A DNA stretch of 64,000 nucleotides from NCBI RefSeq assembly GCF_943914685.1, contig NZ_CALUCZ010000010.1, forward strand, positions 1 to 64,000. The letters are read 5' to 3'. Origin of the DNA: an uncultured Mobiluncus sp. (GTDB lineage: Bacteria; Actinomycetota; Actinomycetes; Actinomycetales; Actinomycetaceae). The first letter of the stretch is position 1. Each line of letters begins with the position of its first letter. Positions 25,694-33,763 of the stretch are shown piece after piece. The translations under genes and the position numbers were made by a program. Below the pieces are notes generated by a model. That model was not told the DNA's origin. It saw only the letters and a program-made list of their open reading frames with translations, and searched no databases.

Positions 25694-27397
25694 ATGAGTG
25701 TGAAGGAAGTCCCTCCGGTCGACAAACACGATGTGGAGCAATCTGAGGGCGAAAAGAAAATCTCAAAGGTCCGGTTAATCGGGCTTTTCGGTGGCATCAT
25801 TCTGGGTGCCATCGTTTACTTTTTAATTCCTCGTGACGCGGTGGACATCATTACGCAGTCCGTTGGCGCCGACGTCATCGAAGAAGAAGAAATGAATGTG
25901 GGCGCGGTGTATCTGGTCGCCGGTATCGCGGTCATGATGGCTATCTGGTGGATGACCGAAGCTATCTCGCTGGCGGCTACGGCAATGGTTCCGCTGGTGT
26001 TATTCCCGCTGCTGGGAGTCAACGACTACGCGGGCACCGCCGGATCCTACGCTTCGGACACGATTTACCTGTTCATGGGCGGATTTATCCTGGCTATCGC
26101 CATGCAGCGCTGGCACTTTGACCGGCGTGTGGCGTTGGGTATTGTCCGTATCGTGGGGGTCAAACCCCGCCGCCTGATTCTGGGTTTCATGATTGCTACC
26201 GGGTTTATCTCGATGTGGGTGTCCAACACCGCAACCGCTGTGATGATGCTACCCATCGGCCTGTCCGTGATTCAGTTGTTTGAGTCCGCTCAGGACAAGA
26301 ACGCCGCCGTCGGTAAAGGCCTGGATGTGGAAGCCGCCTACGGCGGAGCTATCCACGGTGGTGTTATGTCCGGTCTGTTGAACGAAGGCGACGACGTGGC
26401 CTCGACCACGGCGGAAAAGCACGGCATCAAGCGGTCCAACTTCGCTGTCGGTTTGATGTTGGCCATCGCCTACTCGGCCTCTATCGGCTCGCTGGCGACC
26501 CCTATCGGGACCCCACCGAACACCCTTTTGAAGGCGTACATGAGCGATACCCTGCACTACGACATCAACTTCGGCAAGTGGTTCCTGATGGGTCTGCCGA
26601 TGGTTATTGTCTTTACTCTGTTTGCTTGGTGGATTTTGACATTCGTCATGTTCAAGCCGGAAATCGAGGAAATCCCCGGCGGTAAGGAACTCATCAACGA
26701 GGAATACGCCAAGCTCGGAAAACTGCGCGGCGGCGAACTGCTGGTTATGTTGCTGTTCCTCCTGGCCGTGTTCTGCTGGATTTTCGTGCCGCTGATTTTA
26801 AAGGCCACCGGCATCGAAGGCCCGAAGAAGCTCGATGCTATTGTGGCGATGAGCGTGGCGGTACTGCTGTTCATTATCCCCGGCAAGACCAACGGGGAAC
26901 GTCTGGTGACCTGGAACGAAGCCAAGACGATTCCGTGGGACATTCTGCTGCTGTTCGGCGGCGGTCTGTCGCTGTCCAAGCAGTTCCAGCACACCGGCCT
27001 GTCCAACTACATCGGTGAGATGGTGAAGGGACTGGCGGGAGCGCCCATTGTGATTATCGTCCTGGCCGTGGCCGCCCTGGTGCTGGCCCTGACCGAGTTG
27101 ACCTCGAACACCGCTACCGCGGCCGCGTTCCTGCCGATTATCGGTGGCGTAGCTATGGGTATCGGTCTGCAAGGCCCGAACGTGATGATTCTGACGATTC
27201 CGGCTGCTTTGGCGGCGACCTGCGCGTTTATGCTGCCGGTCGCGACCCCGCCGAACGCTATCGCTTACGGTTCTGGGTACCTCAAGATTGCGGACATGAT
27301 CAAGGGCGGTTTCATCATCGCCCTGGTGGGCTTGGTGTTGATTACTATCACCGTATTTGCCCTGGCTATCCCCATCTTCGGTTTGGCTCTGCCATAA
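25694..27397 (+). CDS. DASS/SLC13-family anion:sodium symporter
   Basis: A 567-residue membrane transporter. After a charged N-terminus come about 11 membrane segments. Both family SNT signatures are present: WVSNTATAVMMLPIG in the first half and ELTSNTATAAAFLPI in the second, plus the TPIGTPPNTLLKAY and ATPPNAIAYGSG loops. Such carriers import di- or tricarboxylates or sulfate with sodium; the substrate cannot be fixed from sequence. It is monocistronic, with a terminator directly after it. Confidence 0.9.
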   Translation: MSVKEVPPVDKHDVEQSEGEKKISKVRLIGLFGGIILGAIVYFLIPRDAVDIITQSVGADVIEEEEMNVGAVYLVAGIAVMMAIWWMTEAISLAATAMVPLVLFPLLGVNDYAGTAGSYASDTIYLFMGGFILAIAMQRWHFDRRVALGIVRIVGVKPRRLILGFMIATGFISMWVSNTATAVMMLPIGLSVIQLFESAQDKNAAVGKGLDVEAAYGGAIHGGVMSGLLNEGDDVASTTAEKHGIKRSNFAVGLMLAIAYSASIGSLATPIGTPPNTLLKAYMSDTLHYDINFGKWFLMGLPMVIVFTLFAWWILTFVMFKPEIEEIPGGKELINEEYAKLGKLRGGELLVMLLFLLAVFCWIFVPLILKATGIEGPKKLDAIVAMSVAVLLFIIPGKTNGERLVTWNEAKTIPWDILLLFGGGLSLSKQFQHTGLSNYIGEMVKGLAGAPIVIIVLAVAALVLALTELTSNTATAAAFLPIIGGVAMGIGLQGPNVMILTIPAALAATCAFMLPVATPPNAIAYGSGYLKIADMIKGGFIIALVGLVLITITVFALAIPIFGLALP

Positions 27398-27417
27398 ACG
27401 ATGGCTAGTTATAAACG

Positions 27418-27453
27418 TGTCGGTCGGCGGGTTTCGCCGGCCGACAGGTTTTT
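27418..27453. terminator. Terminator after the DASS carrier
   Basis: TGTCGGTCGGCG and CGCCGGCCGACA pair around a short loop (27418-27446), followed by a T run at 27449-27453. It also lies at the 3' end of the convergent gene. Confidence 0.8.
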
Positions 27454-28597
27454 AATCGTGCCAGCCCGGTGCAGTGCGAGGGTGTGGGGGAGGATCGCTG
27501 AGGCGCGCCAGGAAAGCCTCCAGGGGACCCTTGCCGAACCGTAACCGCCACAGGCTCGCTGCCAGCAGGAAAACCACAATCATAATGATGAGGGAGGGAA
27601 TGAGCCCGGGATACCCGAACAGACGGAACGTAATCGCGTGCCAGATGACGTGGAGGGTATAGGTGGTCAGCGCCATCGAACCCAACGCCGCCACCGGGGA
27701 CAAAATCCGGTTGAAAGTCGGCCCTGCCAGCAGCAACAGGGAAGTCAGTCCCACGCACCAGGCCGTGTTGGCCACGGTTTCCGCTACCGAGTCCGTATGC
27801 GGAGCGATATAGACCAGGGTTTGATACCAAAACTGGGCCGGGGTGGGGTTGGCGATAGACAGGGTGTCTTGATTGAGAATGACCCCGGAAATCCGTCCCA
27901 GACGCAGCGAATCAATGGCGGTGCCGACCCCGAAAATCACGAAAGCCACACCGAGTCCGATGACCGCACCGACCTTCTGCAGTCGACGCGACTGCGGGGT
28001 CACCCCCGCCCAACCCAAACGCCACAGAATCAGCCCGGTGAGCACATAGATGAGGAACGTGGGCATCTGATAGTCATTGAGCCCCAAGATCACGCCGATT
28101 TCGGAGGGTAAAAACAGCAAATTGAGATAGTGCCACAGCGGAATACCCACCACCAGCAACAGTCCGATGACCCACAGCAGACCCGGAACGGACAGGCCCG
28201 AAAGAAGCAGCACACAAACCATCCACACCCCGTAGTTATCGAGAATCAGCAGGATACGGGTGTTGATGAGACTGAGCAGGGCAGCGATGAGGATTAAGAC
28301 AGCGGCACGCACCAGAATCTTTTCACTGTAATAGCGACGCGACAGTGCGGGGGAGCCAGCAAAACGCCGCGCCAAACGGTCTTGCATAATGCCCATCGAA
28401 ACCCCCGCGAGCAGCGCAAACAGCGGGGCGGAACGTCCGTGAGACAAGGCCATCACGCCAGAGACGGGACCTTGCACCGAAACCCACATATGCGCCGTGA
28501 ACATCCCCAAAATGGCCAGGCCGCGAGCCATATCCAAGCCGACGACCCGACCGGTCAGGGCCGGTCGACCCAGCAACCGCTGCGCAAAATCCGTCAC
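27452..28597 (-). CDS. Polytopic membrane protein, HGSNAT/DUF1624-DUF418-like acyltransferase
   Basis: A 381-residue protein with about 9-10 membrane segments. GLDMARGLAILGMFTAHMWV matches the start of the heparan-alpha-glucosaminide N-acetyltransferase-like (DUF1624) fold, with the family His in the first helix; the C-terminal ALTTYTLHVIWH region resembles DUF418. Members acylate glycans or are of unknown role. It starts at GTG 28597 with no ribosome-binding site visible. It lies 105 bp after the response regulator on the same strand. Confidence 0.65.
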   Translation of the reverse strand: MTDFAQRLLGRPALTGRVVGLDMARGLAILGMFTAHMWVSVQGPVSGVMALSHGRSAPLFALLAGVSMGIMQDRLARRFAGSPALSRRYYSEKILVRAAVLILIAALLSLINTRILLILDNYGVWMVCVLLLSGLSVPGLLWVIGLLLVVGIPLWHYLNLLFLPSEIGVILGLNDYQMPTFLIYVLTGLILWRLGWAGVTPQSRRLQKVGAVIGLGVAFVIFGVGTAIDSLRLGRISGVILNQDTLSIANPTPAQFWYQTLVYIAPHTDSVAETVANTAWCVGLTSLLLLAGPTFNRILSPVAALGSMALTTYTLHVIWHAITFRLFGYPGLIPSLIIMIVVFLLAASLWRLRFGKGPLEAFLARLSDPPPHPRTAPGWHD

Positions 28598-28702
28598 AAA
28601 GGCAGTTTAGCTGACTTGGGGAGCGGAACTGATATTGCCGGAAATCACGTTTCATTCAAAACAATTTTGTCAAAGCATGGTGGGAATTTGTAACACGTTT
28701 GG

Positions 28703-29380
28703 TTAAACCGGTGGTGTCTGGTCCAGACCCAAACGGATTATCTGCATGGTCAATTCTCCGCGGCGCATACCAAGTTTTGCGAGGGCACATTTCACGTACG
28801 TACTCACGGTATTTATGGACAGTCCGGTTTCGGCCGCGATTTCTTTGTTGGAGTAAGCCTTGCCTATGAGTTGAACGATTTGGCGTAAATGCTGGGGTAG
28901 AGCATCGATTTGGGATTGCAGCTGCAGGTTAGCAGGTTGAGGATTGGTGGACACGAAATAGTCCATAACCATCGATAACGGCTTGTTGTCCAGGGCGTTC
29001 CCGCCTCTGTACACCCGTTTAATGGCCTCACCAATCTCGCGGAACTCAGTCTCTTTGGTCAGAAATCCTTTCGCTCCGGCTGTTAAGGCCGCACGTAGCA
29101 TATCGGGACGTTCAAAAGCAGTCAGCATAATAATCCGTTCGTCCGGATTGCGTGTCAACGTGGATGTAACCGTTTCAATACCACTCATCCCCGGCATGGC
29201 CACATCTAATAGCACCACATCGTGATTTGTGTTCTCAATGAGATTCATCACCTCGAGACCGTTCCCGGCCTTGCCGACGATTGTTATGTAATCCAAACTG
29301 TTCAGGAGGATGCTCATCTCGTGCATATAAAGGTCATCATCGTCTGCAAAAATGACCCTAATAACTTCCTGTCCGCTCAC
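28703..29380 (-). CDS. NarL/FixJ-family response regulator
   Basis: A 225-residue regulator. The receiver domain shows the acidic pocket IFADDDD and the phospho-acceptor Asp59 in VVLLDVAMPG, then MLTAF and the Lys of FLTKE. A LuxR-type HTH follows (GKAYSNKEIAAETGLSINTVSTYVKCALAKLGM). GTG 29380 is taken as the start because it overlaps the kinase stop (GTGA); the frame extends upstream without need. It is probably phosphorylated by the kinase encoded just before it. Confidence 0.9.
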   Translation of the reverse strand: MSGQEVIRVIFADDDDLYMHEMSILLNSLDYITIVGKAGNGLEVMNLIENTNHDVVLLDVAMPGMSGIETVTSTLTRNPDERIIMLTAFERPDMLRAALTAGAKGFLTKETEFREIGEAIKRVYRGGNALDNKPLSMVMDYFVSTNPQPANLQLQSQIDALPQHLRQIVQLIGKAYSNKEIAAETGLSINTVSTYVKCALAKLGMRRGELTMQIIRLGLDQTPPV

Positions 29381-30525
29381 TTTGTCACTTCCATCTCGAG
29401 AGGGATGGTGATGTGTAACACCCAATGCTCCCCGGTCCGTCCCGCCTCGAGGAAACCACCTGAAATATGAAGTTGCTCCCCCAAAAGTTTCAAACCCCTG
29501 CCGCTGCTCAACACCGGATTGGCAGAGAAAGAACTAATTGAATTCATCATCGTGAAATCTACTATTCTTTCCATATTGTCAACCTCAATAGACACACGAC
29601 ATGGCTTTTCAGGGTTGCCGTACTTTATCAAGTTCGTCAGGGCTTCATGGACACATTCACGCAGCAAGCTGGTTACGGCGGTACTTAGTGTGCGCAGGTT
29701 CTCAGGGTCGGTGTCGATTTCTACGTTGAAGCCAAATCCCGTCGCGATGTCTCTAGCCGTATCTAGCGATGTGGCGAGGGGTGTGGGGGTTGCTTTCAGT
29801 GTAGGGTTTTGTCCCAGCAAACTTAATGTTCTTCGCAGTTCGCTGAGGGCTCGCACAGACTCTCCATGCAGCAACTCCAAGCGTAGTCGGGTTTCCTCAC
29901 TTGTTTCGGGGGAATCCTTGGCATCTTCCAATATTTTGGCCGACAGAGTTGTCAATCGGGAGAGCGTTCCTGCCGTATGGTTGTGCAACTCTGCTGACAA
30001 TTCCTGCTTGGTCTGTAATAGAGTTAATTCGTAACGGTGTTGTTCCATCACCGAATGTATGTTCAGCCGCAGATTTTCTTCAATGTACCGGCGCAGCACA
30101 AAACCTGCCCCGAGAGCAAAAAGCAGGAGCAAGGCGTAAAAAACGCTGGCAATCGTATTGTATTTACCAGCAAAACCAATCAATATCGCAAGTGAACTGA
30201 CGAGCGTTGCAATCAAGCTTTGTTTCCACCAGCCGCGCCAAGACCAGTCAAAAATCACCGGAATCGTCAAGTACACCACCAGACCAAATTCAACCGTGGG
30301 AACCACATTCATAGCAACGACTGCAGCAATAAAAACCCATCCACCTACGCGAGGGAAAAATATGTAGCCAAGAAAAACTACGAATCCGATTAGTTCACCT
30401 AAAACACTCCAGGGGTTGTCACGAATTCGGGTAATGCTGAAGTCAAGAACAACACCAAGGAACAGCACAGCTAGAAGAATCTTATTCCGGGAAATCCAGG
30501 ATAAACAAGGTTTTGTAAGGTGCAA
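29377..30525 (-). CDS. Sensor histidine kinase, HisKA_3/NarL-partner type
   Basis: A 382-residue kinase with about six membrane helices in residues 15-145 and almost no extracytoplasmic loops. A HisKA_3 domain follows, with the phospho-acceptor His181 in ELHNHTAGTLSRL, where the usual Asp after His is Asn. The HATPase domain has ECVHEALTNLIKYG and SGRGLKLLGEQL. It starts at TTG 30525 behind a strong GGGAGGG site. The multi-helix sensor without a large outer domain resembles peptide- or membrane-sensing kinases. The first gene of this transcript appears to be the peptide at 30551-30688. Confidence 0.9.
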   Translation of the reverse strand: MHLTKPCLSWISRNKILLAVLFLGVVLDFSITRIRDNPWSVLGELIGFVVFLGYIFFPRVGGWVFIAAVVAMNVVPTVEFGLVVYLTIPVIFDWSWRGWWKQSLIATLVSSLAILIGFAGKYNTIASVFYALLLLFALGAGFVLRRYIEENLRLNIHSVMEQHRYELTLLQTKQELSAELHNHTAGTLSRLTTLSAKILEDAKDSPETSEETRLRLELLHGESVRALSELRRTLSLLGQNPTLKATPTPLATSLDTARDIATGFGFNVEIDTDPENLRTLSTAVTSLLRECVHEALTNLIKYGNPEKPCRVSIEVDNMERIVDFTMMNSISSFSANPVLSSGRGLKLLGEQLHISGGFLEAGRTGEHWVLHITIPLEMEVTK

Positions 30526-30550
30526 ACTTCCCTCCCCTTGATGCTTATAC

Positions 30551-30688
30551 TCAGCATAGCTGGGGAATGATGTCGCAGATTGTGATTTCAGAGTGTTCCT
30601 CGGCGATCAAGTCGCTGTGCGGCCCACAGGCTCCGAAAGTCAGACCCACGGTGCTTAGAAAAGCAATTTGAACAGCAATAATACGCAT
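30551..30688 (-). CDS. Small exported cysteine-containing peptide, candidate signal peptide gene
   Basis: A 45-codon frame starts at ATG 30688 behind an excellent GAGGAGG, 5 nt before the ATG. It ends 25 bp before the kinase start on the same strand. Residues 1-20 (MRIIAVQIAFLSTVGLTFGA) look like an export signal; the remaining 25 residues begin and end with cysteine (Cys21, Cys38, Cys45) and are acidic. Cleavage before Cys21 would release a Cys-ended peptide that could cyclise; a lipobox reading (TFGAC) is also possible but imperfect. No family is recognised. Coding is supported by the ribosome site and position; the signalling role is inference. Confidence 0.6.
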   Translation of the reverse strand: MRIIAVQIAFLSTVGLTFGACGPHSDLIAEEHSEITICDIIPQLC

Positions 30689-30747
30689 CAAAGCCTCCTC
30701 GTAAAGACGTGTAAGCGCACTCTATCGGAATCCTCTCCGAGGTGGAA

Positions 30748-30765
30748 TACCCCAATTTTGGGATA
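30748..30765. promoter_or_regulatory. Palindromic site between the peptide gene and the divergent unknown gene
   Basis: TACCCCAATTTTGGGATA is an imperfect palindrome with half-sites CCCAA/TTGGG, located 60 bp upstream of the peptide gene and 82 bp before the divergent gene. A LuxR-type regulator such as the one encoded nearby could bind it; unproven. Confidence 0.4.
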
Positions 30766-30846
30766 TTTTCACGACCGTGGTTTTGCTCTAGTGTAGGAGG
30801 CAACGGCCAAACCGGCCACAAATTTTGTGTAGAGAGGGGCTTTGCA

Positions 30847-31485
30847 ATGATTAATGTTGGTTCGTTCCAAGGGACATCAATGCCTAATGTCAGTCCTCAC
30901 GTTTCAACCGCGCAGGGCTTTCAGAAATCGATGGAAACGACCTCATCAGTGACTGTTTCCCCAGGTAAGGACGGAGACTGGGGAACTAAGGTCGATTTGA
31001 GGTATATGTTTGACAAGCTCGAAAAGCACGGGTTTATCAATGCGGATGAGCGAGCCTATTTGACACAGAAAGTTACCGATTGCAGCCAAATTTATAAGGC
31101 GGTCTCTGATTTGAAGGGGCCTGGTTTGGCAGCCAATGCAGCATACAAAATGCAGGAAGGTGTTTTGCTGCCTAACGGTGTCTTAACTTTGACAAATGAC
31201 CGAAGGACGGTGCAGCGTTTGGCTCAGTTGACGCATTACGAAGTTCAAACCATTGAGGCCGCGCAGGGGTCAGATATGGGCATCGGTCAAATCGGGATGT
31301 TAGCAACAACTGTTGCATTGTCAAAGGAAAAAGGCATCATCAGCGGCGAGCTGGGTTTGAAAGATTTTAATATGCTGAAAAACTGGTTTAAAGAAAACGG
31401 TAAACCTGGAAGCAGCGAGTTCATCGAAACCCAGGAAATGCTCAGTAAGCTATATGACCTTCTAGCCAGCAAAGACAAGCATTAG
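30847..31485 (+). CDS. Protein of unknown function, divergent from the peptide-kinase-regulator genes
   Basis: A 212-residue protein, not recognised. ATG 30847 follows GAGGGG by about 8 nt; the frame extends 35 codons upstream across the palindrome, which is unlikely to be coding. The first 40 residues are Ser/Thr/Pro-rich and probably disordered; the rest is soluble and mixed helical, with no signal peptide or membrane helix. It lies alone between the divergent signalling operon and a convergent metabolic gene. The stretch 31486-31638 after it has no clear terminator. A target of the adjacent regulator is possible. Confidence 0.7.
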   Translation: MINVGSFQGTSMPNVSPHVSTAQGFQKSMETTSSVTVSPGKDGDWGTKVDLRYMFDKLEKHGFINADERAYLTQKVTDCSQIYKAVSDLKGPGLAANAAYKMQEGVLLPNGVLTLTNDRRTVQRLAQLTHYEVQTIEAAQGSDMGIGQIGMLATTVALSKEKGIISGELGLKDFNMLKNWFKENGKPGSSEFIETQEMLSKLYDLLASKDKH

Positions 31486-31638
31486 GTCGCACACTTAAAC
31501 ACATCTCTCTAGGCTTCGATTCCAGTTCAAATTGGTGTTCATCAGCAATTATAGAGGCATCAGAAACTGCTTGAACTGTTAGTCTGTGAATGCCGGCGTT
31601 GTATTGCCGGGTGGTGTCACCAAGACACCTAGGAATAC

Positions 31639-32934
31639 CTATGACCCGGAAGTCTGGAAACGGAGCTTTTCCGGCGGGTCGGGGTGCATCCAGATGGGGG
31701 GAATTTCCATCATCGTGTGTGCCCCGGACCAGCCAGCTTGTCCGGCGCGGTAAGCCGCCCGAGCCGCTGCCACCATGACGTAGGCCGTGAACTCGGGATT
31801 GTCGTCCATATCGATTTCCAACTTAATCTGTTCGTTGATGCCTTGGGAGGTCGAGGCGCGCGACAAAATCAGTCCGGCGTGGATGAGTCTAGAATGAAAC
31901 TCGCGCATTTCGTCGGGGCTCAAGAATGTGACCTGGGTGTCGTAGTCGGCGAACCAGCCCGGCATTTCCATGATTTCCTCACGCAGCTGCTCCTTGTCAT
32001 AGGCCGGGTCAGCCACCACGTAGCACTCCATGTAGTGCAGAGCTTTGCGGGAGTCATCATAGATAGGTTCCCCGTTCAATACCGCCGTGAGGGGGTCCTC
32101 TTTGGGGACTTGGTAAGCCACCGCGTCCAATACGCCGTCAAAGGCGCGAATCGCGTTGGACCACTGCATGGAAATCCCGCGCCCCCAAAATGTGTAGGTT
32201 TTCGTCTTGGGGAACAGGGAGTCAGAGATAACCCGGAACATTGACATCAGGCCCGGTTCCCAACCCACCGCACACAAAGACACGTGTTTGGTGGATTGCC
32301 CCGCCTGGTCTACCGCCGCGAAATAGTCGGGGAAAGCCTGGTAGACGGGCTGGAAAACAGGTTCTTTGATGAACGCTGGCAGCATCATGCCCGAGACTTC
32401 GTGGATATCCTCATCAGGGTTTTCCTCCTCAGTCGTGGCGGGAGCCGCGTTTGCGTCCGACGGCGCGTCTGGCGTTGCCGCAGACGCATCAGCGGTTTGC
32501 TCCACGCCCGCCGCAGCGTCACGAGCCGCCTGGCGTTCGGCGATGTCTTTCGCTATCCGCTCCAGTTCCTCTAGGCGAAGCTGGCGTTTCGCCTCGACTT
32601 CTTCGGCTGTCGGCGGTTTGCCGCGCAAGGGGTGGGCGTCAACCGTGTGGAAATAGCGGGCGAGTTGGGGGGTTTCTTCCTGCAGTTTTGTCGCCAGGGT
32701 GTCGCAGATAATGACGACGTCAATGCGGTCGGCGAACTGCGCCACCGTATCGGTGGGGTAAACCTTGGCGTAAGCGTTTTGGAGCTTTTGCGGGTCGCGT
32801 TTAGAAAAAATCGCCACCAGTTCCATGTCGCGACACTTGCCGACCGCTTTAGCAGCTGCCTTGCCGTAGTTGCCGAATCCGACCACCCCGACGCGAATAC
32901 GTGTGTCTTCTTGCTGTGTCATCGCTGCCCCCAT
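31639..32934 (-). CDS. ddh: meso-Diaminopimelate D-dehydrogenase with a large insertion
   Basis: A 431-residue protein that makes meso-diaminopimelate from tetrahydrodipicolinate, ammonia and NADPH, feeding lysine and peptidoglycan. The NADPH fold starts RVGVVGFGNYGKAAAKAV, then MELVAIFSKRDP; the catalytic part has VGWEPGLMSMFRVI, YTFWGRGISMQWSNAIR and the C-terminal NPEFTAYVMVAAARAAYR. The C. glutamicum enzyme has about 320 residues; this one has about 95 extra between residues 101 and 200, made of a charged helical stretch and an Ala/Asp/Glu/Pro-rich linker. ATG 32934 follows AAGGAC; an ATG 4 codons later is an alternative. Confidence 0.88.
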   Translation of the reverse strand: MGAAMTQQEDTRIRVGVVGFGNYGKAAAKAVGKCRDMELVAIFSKRDPQKLQNAYAKVYPTDTVAQFADRIDVVIICDTLATKLQEETPQLARYFHTVDAHPLRGKPPTAEEVEAKRQLRLEELERIAKDIAERQAARDAAAGVEQTADASAATPDAPSDANAAPATTEEENPDEDIHEVSGMMLPAFIKEPVFQPVYQAFPDYFAAVDQAGQSTKHVSLCAVGWEPGLMSMFRVISDSLFPKTKTYTFWGRGISMQWSNAIRAFDGVLDAVAYQVPKEDPLTAVLNGEPIYDDSRKALHYMECYVVADPAYDKEQLREEIMEMPGWFADYDTQVTFLSPDEMREFHSRLIHAGLILSRASTSQGINEQIKLEIDMDDNPEFTAYVMVAAARAAYRAGQAGWSGAHTMMEIPPIWMHPDPPEKLRFQTSGS

Positions 32935-33131
32935 TGGCTTGTCCTTTTGATTACCTTAGCGTTAATTGGCGCGAAATAAGGGGAGAATCGGGGGTGCTTC
33001 AAGTTTTAAGAAAGCCAGGACTGTCTTTAAAATCAAACCCAGTTCAATAGTTGCCAAAAATTGTTTACTGAGAAATCCTGGAATTTTCCAGTTTGGAGGA
33101 CAAAAACAGGCGAGCAACATAGGGTCGAAAC

Positions 33132-33698
33132 ATGGTTGAAATTCGAGTACACGGGCGCGGTGGTCAGGGTGTGGTTACCGCTTCCGATTTAATGGCTTAC
33201 GCGGCTTTTGCTGACGGCCACCACGCCCAAGCCTTCCCGTCTTTCGGGTCGGAACGGACCGGCGCTCCCGTTGTGAGCTATTGCCGGATTGAAGATAAAG
33301 AAATTCGCTCCCGGGAGCCCATCTTGGATCCCGATATTGTCATCGTGCAAGACCCGACCCTGCTGGCCATTATGGATCCGTTTTCGGGGCTGAAAGACGA
33401 CGGATACGCGCTGGTCAACTCCCAAAAAACTGCCGCTGAACTGGGCGTACCGCAGTTGGAGGCCAAACTGCCGCGGGGTCACTTTATGGCGATGCCCGCC
33501 TCAGAAATCGCCCTGGAAAAACTGGGGCGTCCCCTGCCGAACGCAGTGTTGTTGGGTGGGTTGGCGGCGCTGACCGGGATTATCAAACTGGAATCGGTCG
33601 AGGACGCTATCCGCGGCAAGTTCAAAGGCAAAGTCGGCGACTCCAACGTGGAGGCCGCCGCCGCGGCCTACGAATACGTGAAAGCACACATGGCCTGA
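33132..33698 (+). CDS. porG: 2-Oxoacid:ferredoxin oxidoreductase, gamma subunit
   Basis: A 188-residue gamma subunit: VEIRVHGRGGQGVVTASDLMAYAAF, QAFPSFGSERTGAPVVSYCRI and the C-terminal PNAVLLGGLAALTG match the family (POR/VOR gamma, CoA-binding side). The enzyme converts 2-oxoacids such as pyruvate with CoA to acyl-CoA, CO2 and reduced ferredoxin. It is the first of four genes in one direction. Whether pyruvate or a branched-chain oxoacid is preferred cannot be settled. Confidence 0.85.
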   Translation: MVEIRVHGRGGQGVVTASDLMAYAAFADGHHAQAFPSFGSERTGAPVVSYCRIEDKEIRSREPILDPDIVIVQDPTLLAIMDPFSGLKDDGYALVNSQKTAAELGVPQLEAKLPRGHFMAMPASEIALEKLGRPLPNAVLLGGLAALTGIIKLESVEDAIRGKFKGKVGDSNVEAAAAAYEYVKAHMA

Positions 33699-33763
33699 GA
33701 CGCGCCAACGGTACCGGGACGGTGTGGTGCGCCCCGGACTTGAGAGTAAAAGGAAGAATAATA

